Assembly (NCBI GenBank): GCA_963843085.1
Contig: CAWJJG010000011.1
Coordinates: 558,001 to 622,000 of the forward strand
Origin: DASUPK01 sp963843085
Lineage (GTDB): Bacteria; Actinomycetota; Thermoleophilia; Solirubrobacterales; 70-9
Direction of reading: 5' to 3'
Length of the DNA stretch: 64,000 nt
The notes under the pieces were generated by a model. That model worked only from the letters and a program-made list of their open reading frames with translations, had not been told where the DNA came from and did not search any database. Shown piece by piece: positions 10,074 through 18,643 of this stretch. Positions within the stretch are counted from its first letter, which is position 1. Each line of letters begins with the position of its first letter. Both the position numbers and the translations under genes were made by a program.

Positions 10074-10205
10074 CCTGTGCTCCTCTCCGGCCCGGCGCTT
10101 CCCCGCAATCGGCGAATGACCCCGGGCCGGGCGAACCTACTCTCCGGTCCGGGAGGTGTCAAGCAAAAGTGATTAGGGATCGCGGATTCGGTTCGTTGGG
10201 GGACA
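10074..10205. promoter_or_regulatory. Divergent intergenic region between hypC operon and small-subunit-2 operon
   Basis: 132 non-coding bases separate two divergently transcribed hydrogenase-related operons, so both promoters must lie here. I see no convincing -35/-10 pairs. The stretch holds a 9-base inverted repeat (CCGGCCCGG at 10087-10095 and CCGGGCCGG at 10122-10130) that could form a hairpin in the hypC leader or serve as a binding site. A more AT-rich patch, 10158-10176, is the best candidate for promoter elements. Confidence 0.5.
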
Positions 10206-10502
10206 ATGGAGCGGATGGCAGCCGGAGACGACGTGCTCGCCCGTGAGGTCTACGTCGGCGACGCGTACAAGGCGTTCGGAGAGCTGACCGCGAAGGACGC
10301 TGGGGCTCTGGCGGATCAGTTCAGCGGCCTCAGCGGCGGCGGGCTGGAGCAGAAGGTGGCGCCGGTGGGGCGCGCTTGGCGCGAGCTCGCCGAGGCGATG
10401 GAGCAGCGCGGCGCCGCGACGGTGGCAGAACTGGGTATCCAGGAGGCGACTGACCGCGCCGAACAATTACGGGTAGTGCCGCCGGGCGGGGCTTGGCTGT
10501 AG
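10206..10502 (+). CDS. Small conserved protein upstream of second hydrogenase small subunit
   Basis: 98 residues (or 95 from a second ATG at 10215). No membrane segment or cysteines. It is mostly helical with a central VAPVGRAWRELAEAMEQRGAATVAEL and ends RVVPPGGAWL. I believe related small proteins occur in actinobacterial hydrogenase loci, but I cannot name a family. It is the first gene of the rightward operon and ends 54 bases before the second small-subunit gene. Codon use looks like that of a real gene (GC at third positions). Function unknown. Confidence 0.7.
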   Translation: MERMAAGDDVLAREVYVGDAYKAFGELTAKDAGALADQFSGLSGGGLEQKVAPVGRAWRELAEAMEQRGAATVAELGIQEATDRAEQLRVVPPGGAWL

Positions 10503-10556
10503 CCACGGGCCCCGTTTGGATCCCGGGCGGCGTCATCTGAATCCAAGGAAGGAGAG

Positions 10557-11621
<1,065 letters not shown>

Positions 11622-11624
11622 CCG

Positions 11625-13463
11625 ATGGTCACCGTCGCCGAGATCTTTCGCTGGATCTACTACAGGCTGAGCAACCTGTACTTCAGGATCGCGGGCGCGG
11701 TGATGTCCCGCGACAAGCTCGTTCTCGGCCGCGAACGGAAGTTCCGGATGCTCCTCGAATCCGCCCCCGACGCCATCGTCATCGTCAACTCGCACGGCCA
11801 CATCACCCTGGTCAACGCCCAGACCGAGCGGGTGTTCGGGTACGAGCGCCGGGTGCTGATCGGCCAGAACATGGAGGTCCTGGTCCCGAAGGCGCTCCGC
11901 GCCCGGCACCGTCAGCACCTGAAGGGCTACATGCGGGATCCGAGCGTTCGGGGAATGGGGATGAGCCTGGACCTGCTGGGGCTCCGCGAGGACGGAACCG
12001 AGTTCCCGGTCGAGATCAGCCTCAGCCCGCTCCGTACCGACGACGAGGGCCTGCTCGTCTCCGCGGCGATCCGGGACATCACCGAGCGGAAGCGCGCGGA
12101 GGCGCAGCTCCAGTACCTCGCTGACCATGACGCCCTCACCGGTCTCACCAACCGTCGGAAGTTCGAGGAGATCCTCTCGCGGGAGGTCGCTCGCTCGATC
12201 CGCTCGAGCAGCAACGGGATGATGCTGCTCGTCGACATCGATGGCCTCAAGGACGTGAACGACACCCTCGGCCACGCCCAGGGCGACGAGCTGCTGAGGA
12301 GCATGGCCGAGGTGATCGCCGGACGAGCCCGGGACACCGATGTGGTGGCGCGCCTCGGCGGGGACGAGTTCGCGGTCCTGGGGCCCGACACGGACCTGAG
12401 TGGAGCGCGGGGCGTCGCGCGCGACCTGCTTGCGGAGATCCGGGCCTTCGGCCTGGTCCTCGGCTCCCAGCGCCTGCGGCCGAGCGCCTGCGCGGGAATC
12501 GCGGGCCTCGACGAAGGGACCGACGCGTCTGCCGACGTGATGGTCGCCGCCGACCTCGCGCTCTACGAGGCGAAGAAGCGCGGCCGCGGGGAGATGGCCA
12601 TCTACAGCGGCGAGGGCGACCGACGGGCGGGAAGCGAGCTGCGAACCGGCTGGTCACAGCGGATCAGGCACGCTCTGGACGAGGATCTGTTCGTCCCCTA
12701 CCGGCAGCCGATCATGAGCGTGCCCAGCGGCACGATCGACAGATACGAACTGCTCGTCCGCCTTCTCGACGAGGAGTCGAACCCGATCGCGCCGGCGGCG
12801 TTCCTGCCCACCGCTGAGCGCGCCGGGATGGTTCCCGAGATCGATCGCCGGATGGCCTCCTGGGCCGTCGAGCTGATCTCCGATTCGGAGCGGAGCGGCC
12901 ACCCCACCTCGTACGAGGTCAACCTCTCTGCTCGCACGCTCGCCGACCGCGGGCTTCACGACTTCATCTCGGGCTTGCTGTCCGCCCCGGGCATCGACCC
13001 CTCCCTGCTGGTCTTCGAGATCACGGAGACAGCGGCGATTGCGAACATGGAGCAGGCTCGGAGCACCGCCGACACTCTCCGTCGGCTCGGGTGCCGGTTC
13101 GCGCTCGACGACTTCGGGGCGGGGTTCGCCTCCTTCCTCTACCTCAAGCACATCCCGCTCGACGCGCTCAAGATCGACGGCGACTTCGTCCGGAACCTGC
13201 GCACCAACCCGACCGATCAGCTGCTCGTCCGTCACATGGCCGAGATCGCCACGAGCCTGGGGCTCTACACGATCGCCGAGTACGTCGAGAACGAAGAGAC
13301 GCTGGAGCTCGCGGCCGACTTCGGGGTCGACGCCGTGCAGGGTTACCACGTCGGGCGGCCCGAGCCCGCCCGCGAGACGGATCCTCTGCGCACGCCGGAG
13401 CAGCTCGAAGGCGACCGGGGCGCGCGCTCCGGGTCCCGTGAGCTTGGGTCCGGCTCCGCCTAA
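11625..13463 (+). CDS. PAS-GGDEF-EAL cyclic-di-GMP enzyme linked to hydrogenase small subunit
   Basis: 612 residues. The first 35 residues are an amphipathic, aromatic-rich helix (FRWIYYRLSNLYFRIAGAV), then a PAS domain (40-155), a GGDEF domain with intact active site (GGDEF at 245-249) and intact inhibitory site RDTD (236-239), and an EAL domain (345-585). The EAL signature reads ELL (375-377), but metal and catalytic residues are largely kept: Asn433, Glu465, Asp495-Asp496, Lys516, Glu552, Gln572. Both synthesis and breakdown of cyclic-di-GMP are possible. The ATG follows the small-subunit stop by 3 bases, implying coupled translation. The PAS domain could sense redox state. Its stop codon overlaps that of the convergent cupin gene. 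Confidence 0.93.
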   Translation: MVTVAEIFRWIYYRLSNLYFRIAGAVMSRDKLVLGRERKFRMLLESAPDAIVIVNSHGHITLVNAQTERVFGYERRVLIGQNMEVLVPKALRARHRQHLKGYMRDPSVRGMGMSLDLLGLREDGTEFPVEISLSPLRTDDEGLLVSAAIRDITERKRAEAQLQYLADHDALTGLTNRRKFEEILSREVARSIRSSSNGMMLLVDIDGLKDVNDTLGHAQGDELLRSMAEVIAGRARDTDVVARLGGDEFAVLGPDTDLSGARGVARDLLAEIRAFGLVLGSQRLRPSACAGIAGLDEGTDASADVMVAADLALYEAKKRGRGEMAIYSGEGDRRAGSELRTGWSQRIRHALDEDLFVPYRQPIMSVPSGTIDRYELLVRLLDEESNPIAPAAFLPTAERAGMVPEIDRRMASWAVELISDSERSGHPTSYEVNLSARTLADRGLHDFISGLLSAPGIDPSLLVFEITETAAIANMEQARSTADTLRRLGCRFALDDFGAGFASFLYLKHIPLDALKIDGDFVRNLRTNPTDQLLVRHMAEIATSLGLYTIAEYVENEETLELAADFGVDAVQGYHVGRPEPARETDPLRTPEQLEGDRGARSGSRELGSGSA

Positions 13464-13834
13464 CCCCAGGGCATCTGCACGTAGCCGCTGTCGACCGGGA
13501 CGCCGATCAGCAGCGCGCGCACGCTCGCATCCGATTCGTTGCGGATCGTCCGGTTCACCTCGGGCGCGAAGCGGCAGAAGGTTCCGGCCGGGGCGTCGTG
13601 CTCCTCGCCGTCCGTGACGATCGTGCCCTTCCCTTCGAGGATGATGAAGACCTCCTCCTGGTTGTCGCCGCTGTGGTCGTGCGCGGGGATCTCGCCGCCG
13701 GACGCGATGTCGACGACGTTGAAGCCGAACGACTCGGCGCCGAGAGTCTTGCGGGCCAGGCGCCAGGTGGCTCCCCCGCTCCCCTCCATCTCCTCGAACT
13801 CGTCGATGCTCTTGATCGTGTAGCCCTCGGCCAT
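13460..13834 (-). CDS. Cupin-domain protein
   Basis: 124 residues starting MAEGYTIKSIDEFEEM. The start is set by a GGAGGAGAG ribosome site just upstream; a longer frame lacks one. A single cupin barrel is visible with motif 1 (IPAHDHSGDNQEEVFIILEG: HDH, Glu) and motif 2 (DAPAGTFCRFAPEVNRTIRN). Metal-binding His/Glu appear conserved. The substrate is unknown. It converges on the GGDEF-EAL gene, with the two stop codons overlapping at 13460-13463. Confidence 0.88.
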   Translation of the reverse strand: MAEGYTIKSIDEFEEMEGSGGATWRLARKTLGAESFGFNVVDIASGGEIPAHDHSGDNQEEVFIILEGKGTIVTDGEEHDAPAGTFCRFAPEVNRTIRNESDASVRALLIGVPVDSGYVQMPWG

Positions 13835-13893
13835 CTCTCCTCCTCGTCCGGTTTCCCCTTGTCTCTCCCGGGAGGCGAACATATCCTCCCCGC

Positions 13894-14328
13894 GTGGGAG
13901 ATGACTCGGCCCAGAGTCTCGAGGATGCGATCGGGCGTTACAACGACGCCTGGAACGCCCATGACCTGAACGCGATCATGTCTATGCACGCGCCGGACAT
14001 GGTCTTCGAGAACCACACCGCCGGGGAGTCGGCACAGGGCCCGGATGAGGTCCGCAGCCACATCGCTGCGATCTTCGAGAGCTGGCCGGACCTCCGCTTC
14101 GAGACGCGCAGGCTCTACGTGCGCGACGGCGTGGTCACGCAGGAGTGGACGGCGAGCGCCACCCACACCAACACGATGCGCCGCGGCGACCTGGTCGCCG
14201 AGCCCACCGGCGAGAGAATCGAGTGGCGCGGGGTCGACGTGATCCCGTACGAGGACAGCCTGGTCAAGCGCAAGGACGTCTACTCGGACTCGGTCTCGAT
14301 CCTCCGCCAGGTCGGCCTCCTCGATTGA
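13894..14328 (+). CDS. SnoaL-like / NTF2-fold protein
   Basis: 144 residues from a GTG start. The pattern YNDAWNAHDLNAIMSMHAPDMVFENHTAG followed by IFESWPDLRFETRRLYV and a C-terminal KRKDVYSDSVSILRQVGL is typical of the SnoaL-like ester cyclase family in the NTF2 superfamily. These proteins bind small hydrophobic molecules or act as cyclases, isomerases or hydratases; which applies here cannot be told. It is divergent from the cupin gene with 59 bases between the starts. Confidence 0.85.
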   Translation: MGDDSAQSLEDAIGRYNDAWNAHDLNAIMSMHAPDMVFENHTAGESAQGPDEVRSHIAAIFESWPDLRFETRRLYVRDGVVTQEWTASATHTNTMRRGDLVAEPTGERIEWRGVDVIPYEDSLVKRKDVYSDSVSILRQVGLLD

Positions 14329-14393
14329 CCGAAAAGTAGGGAGTAACCCTCCGGCGCTCGCCGGCGCTTAGGCGGGTGGGAGTCAATTGCCAT

Positions 14394-14400
14394 GGAGGTG
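14394..14400 (+). promoter_or_regulatory. Ribosome binding site that sets the start of the small secreted gene
   Basis: GGAGGTG lies 6 bases before GTG 14407. The ATG at 14392 is in the same frame but overlaps this site and has no site of its own, so GTG 14407 is the likelier start. Confidence 0.6.
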
Positions 14401-14406
14401 AACGAC

Positions 14407-14664
14407 GTGAAGCTGAGGACGCGAAAGCTGGCGGTCTTCGTGACCTGCCTCGGACTTGCTGCTGCATTTCCGGTTCTGAGCTCCGCCGACAAGGGCGGCA
14501 TTCCGCATCAGCAGAAGCCGTGCCCCGCCAAGGGCAAGCGTCACCACAAGAAGCCGAAACCCAACAACAGGGGCAAGAAGTGCGGCTTCGCCCCTGGCAG
14601 CACCACCACGACTACCCCGTCGACGACCACCACGGAGACCGAGACGGGGACGACTACCACCTAA
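14407..14664 (+). CDS. Small secreted basic protein with Thr-rich tail
   Basis: 85 residues from GTG 14407. An n-region of Lys/Arg (KLRTRK) and hydrophobic stretch (LAVFVTCLGLAAAFPVL) ending SSA form a signal peptide. The mature part has two Cys separated by a Lys/His-rich segment (CPAKGKRHHKKPKPNNRGKKC), then a tail made mostly of Thr. Such basic, Thr-tailed exported proteins are common in this kind of actinobacterium; no function is known. A strong hairpin follows the stop. Confidence 0.7.
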   Translation: MKLRTRKLAVFVTCLGLAAAFPVLSSADKGGIPHQQKPCPAKGKRHHKKPKPNNRGKKCGFAPGSTTTTTPSTTTTETETGTTTT

Positions 14665-14672
14665 TCGGGGAT

Positions 14673-14724
14673 CCGGAAGGGCGGCCCCGCGGCCTACCGG
14701 ACGCTGCGGGGTCGTCCCTTCCGG
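14673..14724. terminator. Strong bidirectional hairpin terminator
   Basis: An almost perfect inverted repeat (CCGGAAGGGCGGCCCCGC on the left arm, GCGGGGTCGTCCCTTCCGG on the right) with a short loop lies between two converging genes. On the + strand it is followed by TTGTCTTCTT. It would end transcription from both sides. Confidence 0.75.
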
Positions 14725-14745
14725 TTGTCTTCTTCCCGATTCGTC

Positions 14746-15075
14746 TCAGCCGCGCCAGATCGCCCAGCCGGCGATCGCCGCCCCACAGGCGACAAGGATC
14801 CCCGCCGCCAGCAGCCCCGCCTTGCTTCGCCCGGGCTCGCCCAGGATCGAGTCGCGAGCCTGCGCGGAGAGCACCGAGCCGGCGGACGCGAAGGACATCG
14901 CCGAACCGATTGAGCCCGCCGACGCGACGGAGAACGCCGATCCGGCGGAGCCGATCGATCCGACCGAGCCGACCGAGCCGACCGAGCCGATCGAGAGCAC
15001 GGACCCCTTCGAGGCGATCGAGAGGAACGAGTCCTCCGACCACACCGACATCGAGCTGCCGTTCTCGCCGCTCAC
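14746..15075 (-). CDS. Ser/Gly-repeat membrane protein coupled to thrB
   Basis: 109 residues. Residues 20-70 consist of short S-[VIA]-G/A-S repeats (for example SIGSVGSVGSVGSIGSAGSA) with alternating small and hydrophobic residues, as in a beta-solenoid or packed beta structure. A linker (SAQARDSILGEPGRSK) leads to a single C-terminal transmembrane segment (AGLLAAGILVACGAAIAGWAIW). The repeat coding DNA contains tandem 9-base units. The ATG overlaps the thrB stop (ATGA), so it is co-translated with homoserine kinase. I know of similar repeat proteins in related bacteria but no function. Confidence 0.72.
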   Translation of the reverse strand: MSGENGSSMSVWSEDSFLSIASKGSVLSIGSVGSVGSVGSIGSAGSAFSVASAGSIGSAMSFASAGSVLSAQARDSILGEPGRSKAGLLAAGILVACGAAIAGWAIWRG

Positions 15076-15950
15076 AGCTCCGGCACGTCCGCCCCCATCG
15101 GGGAAAACGGGACGCGGCGGACCTCCGCCCAGTCCCCGACGCGCTCGTTGAGGGCCTTCATCACCTCGCCGGTGCTCTGCCAGAAGGTCCAGACCAGCAC
15201 CGTCGGGCCGGCGCCCGAGATCGTCGCGCCGATGGCGCCCATACGCGGCGCCTCGGCCACGATCTCCATCGAGCGCGGATACAGATGAGCTCGGTGTGGC
15301 TGATGGAGGCGGTCGATCAGTCCCCGTCCGATCAGCGTCAGGTCCGAGCGCTGAATGCCGAGGACGAGCTCCGAGGCCGCGGAGACGTTGGCCACGGCGT
15401 CCGCGAGCGGAACCTGATCCGGAATCGCCTTGCGGGCCTCCTCGGTCGGCACCTGCTCGTCCGGGATCACGACCACGGCCTCGACGCCCTGGGGCGGATC
15501 GAGGCGCGTCGAGGTCAGGGCCCCGTCGTCCTGGGCGCAGAGGACGAAGCCGCCGTAGAGAGCGGCGGCCACGTTGTCGGGGTGTCCCTCGATCTCGGCG
15601 GCCCTGATCAGGATGTCCTCCGGCTCCTGAGCGAGCTCGTAGAGGTGGTCGGCCGCGAGCAGCCCGCCGACGATCGCCGCGGCACTCGAGCCAAGCCCGG
15701 CGGCCAGGGGAATCTCGCTCTTGATCCGGAAGGCGATTCCGTCCGCCGGCCGCAGGGATTCGAAGGCACGCACGCAGAGGTTCGAGCGATCGAGGGGCAC
15801 CGCCAGCCCGTCGGCCTCGACCGAGAAGGTCCCGGATTCCTCCACCTCGAGCTCGAGGTGCATTGCGAGTGCGGCCGCCAGAACGTCGTATCCCGGGCCG
15901 AGGTTGGCCGAGGAGGCCGGCACCTTGACCAGCCTTCGCCGCGCGGTCAT
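15072..15950 (-). CDS. thrB: Homoserine kinase
   Basis: Phosphorylates homoserine in threonine synthesis. 292 residues from MTARRRLVKVPASSANLGPGYD; the GHMP-kinase N-terminal motif, the ATP-binding PLAAGLGSSAAAIVGGL loop, the EGHPDNVAAALYGG motif and the C-terminal GATISGAGPTVLVW motif are all present. A longer in-frame extension upstream is Arg/Gly-rich and unlike the family, so is not used. It follows thrC on the same strand, but a decayed gene of about 390 bases lies between them. Confidence 0.95.
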   Translation of the reverse strand: MTARRRLVKVPASSANLGPGYDVLAAALAMHLELEVEESGTFSVEADGLAVPLDRSNLCVRAFESLRPADGIAFRIKSEIPLAAGLGSSAAAIVGGLLAADHLYELAQEPEDILIRAAEIEGHPDNVAAALYGGFVLCAQDDGALTSTRLDPPQGVEAVVVIPDEQVPTEEARKAIPDQVPLADAVANVSAASELVLGIQRSDLTLIGRGLIDRLHQPHRAHLYPRSMEIVAEAPRMGAIGATISGAGPTVLVWTFWQSTGEVMKALNERVGDWAEVRRVPFSPMGADVPEL

Positions 15951-15988
15951 GACGCGCAGGCTATCGGCGAAGTCGTATGAGCCGGGGG

Positions 15989-16377
15989 TCAGAGCTTGAG
16001 CAGCAGGGTGATGCGCTTGCTCTTCGAGCGGGCGTCTCCGCCGGAGGGGGTGAACGTTGCGACGACCGCCACCCGGACCCTGCCGTCGGACTCGAGACGG
16101 GCCCTGGCTGAGCCCGTCGACCTGATCGTCACCGGGAGGAGTCTCGCCGCGCTCGCATCCTTCGTCACGGCCTCCACGCCCTTTCCCCAGAACGGGGACC
16201 GCGAAGCTCGTGCTCAACCTGCCGGGCGCGGGCAGGGTCGCGATCGAGCGGGAGCGTGTGGGTCACCGCGACCCCGCAGGGATTGCCGGGGAGTGCATGA
16301 AGCTCTGGTGCACGTCGTGCCGTCGAGGTCGGCGCGGCCGATCCCTCCGTCGGAGAACCGGGCCCAGTAGAGGCGGA
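15989..16377 (-). pseudogene. Decayed remnant of a secreted YWxx-repeat protein
   Basis: No single frame spans this gap between thrC and thrB, but pieces in different minus-strand frames line up with one protein. Nearest thrC is LYWARFSDGGIGRADLDG, then in another frame VHQSFMHSPAIPAG, then GVAVTHTL, then SIATLPAPGRLSTSFAVPVLGKG, and in a further frame a 60-residue tail ending FTPSGGDARSKSKRITLLLKL. The first parts look like the YW...IGRANLDGT repeats, and the tail like the C-terminal basic beta domain, of large secreted actinobacterial proteins. At least three frame breaks and loss of the N-terminus mark it as a pseudogene. Single-base breaks at G runs could in part be assembly errors. Confidence 0.6.
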
Positions 16378-17412
16378 CTATTCGAATACGGCCTTTTCGA
16401 CCGCCGCCAGCTCCGCCTTGCAGCCCACGACCGCAGGAGCCTTGCCGAGAGCCGTGTCAGGGTCCTTGAGCCCGTGGCCGGTGAGCACGCAGACGACCGT
16501 CTCGGGCTTGTCCATTCCCTCCGCCACCGGAAGCCCGTGGGCCAGCAGGCCCGCCACCGACGCCGCCGAGGCGGGCTCGCAGAAGACACCCTCGCTCGAG
16601 GCGAGCCAGTGGTACGCGTCGAGAATCTGCTGGTCGGAGACCGCCGCGACGCGGCCCCGCGACGCCGTGAAGGCGTTCATCGCCTCCTCCCAGCGGGCGG
16701 GATTGCCGATCCGGATCGCAGAGGCGACCGTCTCCGGGTTCTCGATCGGATGCCCCTCCACCAAGGGCGCCGCGCCCTCCGCCTGGAAGCCGTAGAGGAT
16801 CGGCGAGGTGCCGTACTCCTGGAACCCCTTCCACCAGGAGGTGACGTTGCCCGCGTTGCCGACGGGGATGGCGAGGGCGGCGGGCGCCTGGCCCAGCTCG
16901 TCGCAGGTCTCGAACGCCGCCGTCTTCTGCCCCTCGATGCGCCAGGGGTTGACGGAGTTGACCAGCTCGACGGGGTGCTTCTTAGCGATCTCCCTGACGA
17001 TCTCCAGGGCCTGATCGAAGTTGCCCTCCAGCGCGATCACGCGCGCGCCGTGCATCAACGCCTGCGCGAGCTTGCCGATCGCGATTTTCCCCTCGGGGAC
17101 GATCACCGCCCCGCGCATGCCGGCGCGCGCGGCGTAGGCCGCGCAGCTCGCCGCCGTGTTGCCCGTCGAGGCGCAGATGATCGCCTCGGCGCCGCTCCCC
17201 TTGGCGCGCGAGACCGCCACGGTCATGCCGCGGTCCTTGAAGCTGCCCGTCGGGTTGGCCCCCTCGAACTTGAGGTGGACGTCGGCCTCCACCCGGTCGG
17301 AGAGGCGAGGGGAGTGGATCAGCGGCGTCGAGCCCTCGTTCAGCGTCACGACCGGATCCCCATCCTCGAGGGGCAGCCGGTCGCGATAGCGCTCGATCAG
17401 GGGAATGGGCAT
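16378..17412 (-). CDS. thrC: Threonine synthase
   Basis: Converts O-phosphohomoserine to threonine with pyridoxal phosphate. 344 residues; the PLP lysine is in NPTGSFKDRG near residue 60, followed by STGNTAASCAAYAARAG, the NSVNPWRIEGQKTAAFE segment and the IPVGNAGNVTSWWKGF phosphate-binding loop. The length fits the short actinobacterial type. It starts 4 bases after the hom stop, so the two are co-transcribed with lysA. Confidence 0.96.
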   Translation of the reverse strand: MPIPLIERYRDRLPLEDGDPVVTLNEGSTPLIHSPRLSDRVEADVHLKFEGANPTGSFKDRGMTVAVSRAKGSGAEAIICASTGNTAASCAAYAARAGMRGAVIVPEGKIAIGKLAQALMHGARVIALEGNFDQALEIVREIAKKHPVELVNSVNPWRIEGQKTAAFETCDELGQAPAALAIPVGNAGNVTSWWKGFQEYGTSPILYGFQAEGAAPLVEGHPIENPETVASAIRIGNPARWEEAMNAFTASRGRVAAVSDQQILDAYHWLASSEGVFCEPASAASVAGLLAHGLPVAEGMDKPETVVCVLTGHGLKDPDTALGKAPAVVGCKAELAAVEKAVFE

Positions 17413-17416
17413 CCGC

Positions 17417-18643
17417 CTATCCGAACTCTTTCTCGATCACGCGGATCGAGCGTGGTGGCGAGCGCAGGAACCTGAGCTTGGCGATCCGCCGCAGGGCCGC
17501 GGCGAACTTCTTCTCGCTGACCTGGTGCATGACCATGATCAGCTGGGCCTCGCCGCCGAGGCCGCGCTGAACGACGCTGCGCACAGAGACCCCGTTGTCG
17601 CCGAGCACCTCCGCGACCCGGGCGAGCACACCTGGCTCGTCGTCGACCTCGAGGTGGAGGTAGAACGCCATCTCCACGTCCTTCGCGATCCGCAACCTCG
17701 CGTTCTCCTCGAAGAGCGGCGAGCCGCCGCCGATCACGGAGACGACGTCGCCGAGCACGGCGGCCGCGGTCTCCAGGCCGCCGGCGCCGGGGCCGGACAT
17801 GGTGATCTCGGTGATCGCGGGTGACTCCACCATCACCGCGTTGAACGGCCCCTCGATCGGGGAGAGCGGGTGGCCCGGGTACAGGAAGCACGGGAAGACG
17901 CGAACGCTGATCTCGCCCTCGCCGATCCGCTCCGCGACACCGAGGAGCTTCAGCGAGAGCCCGAGCTCCTTCGCGTAGGCGATGTCGTCCGGCTTGATCC
18001 GCTCGATGCCCTCGTACGGGACGTCCCGGAGCTTCACCGGGGCGCCGAAGGCGAGGCGGGCGAGGATCGCCATCTTCGCCGCGGCGTCCGCGCCGCCGAC
18101 GTCGTCGGTCGGGTCCGCCTCCGCGTAGCCGAGGTCCTGGGCCTGCTTCAGGGCCTCCTCATAGGAGAGGCCGCTGCGGGCCATCTCGGTGAGGATGTAA
18201 TTGGTCGTGCCGTTGACGATCCCGAACACCTTCTCGATCGGGATCGCGCCGAGGCTCTCCTGGACGACGCGGATCACCGGGATCGCTCCGGCGACCGCGG
18301 CCTCGAAGCGGAGCTGCGCGCCGCCCTCGCGAGCCGCCTCGACCAGCTCCTCCCCATGCTGGGCCAGCAGCTGCTTGTTGGCCGTGACGACGTGCTTGCC
18401 CTCCCGCAGGGCACGGGTGACGTAGTCGAGCGCCGGGTCGATGCCGCCGATCAGCTCCACCACGATGTCGCTGCGGGACAGGATGCGGTCGAAGTCACCC
18501 TTGCCGCGACTGAGGATGCCGCTCACCTTCGGGCGACGGCCCGAGACCTCCTCGACCATGCCGGCTCGCTCGTTGAGCAGGCGCCTGAAAGCACCGCCCA
18601 CGGTCCCCATGCCGAGGATTCCGACGTTCACCGTGTCGGCCAT
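17417..18643 (-). CDS. hom: Homoserine dehydrogenase
   Basis: Reduces aspartate semialdehyde to homoserine. About 408 residues: N-terminal NAD(P) domain (VGILGMGTVGGAFRRLL), the catalytic core with VNGTTNYILTEM and QAQDLGYAEADPTDDVGG, and a C-terminal ACT domain (FYLHLEVDDEPGVLARVAEVLGDNGVSVRSVVQ) that normally mediates threonine feedback. ATG 18643 or the immediately preceding GTG 18646 can serve as start; both overlap the lysA stop. The gene order lysA-hom-thrC-thrB groups the aspartate-family pathway. Confidence 0.96.
   Translation of the reverse strand: MADTVNVGILGMGTVGGAFRRLLNERAGMVEEVSGRRPKVSGILSRGKGDFDRILSRSDIVVELIGGIDPALDYVTRALREGKHVVTANKQLLAQHGEELVEAAREGGAQLRFEAAVAGAIPVIRVVQESLGAIPIEKVFGIVNGTTNYILTEMARSGLSYEEALKQAQDLGYAEADPTDDVGGADAAAKMAILARLAFGAPVKLRDVPYEGIERIKPDDIAYAKELGLSLKLLGVAERIGEGEISVRVFPCFLYPGHPLSPIEGPFNAVMVESPAITEITMSGPGAGGLETAAAVLGDVVSVIGGGSPLFEENARLRIAKDVEMAFYLHLEVDDEPGVLARVAEVLGDNGVSVRSVVQRGLGGEAQLIMVMHQVSEKKFAAALRRIAKLRFLRSPPRSIRVIEKEFG

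Noticed and set aside
14930..15000. Tandem GACCGAGCC units as a DNA repeat
   Set aside because: The 9-base units are explained by the Ser/Gly/Val repeats of the membrane protein on the minus strand. They are noted as possibly unstable, but are not a separate element.
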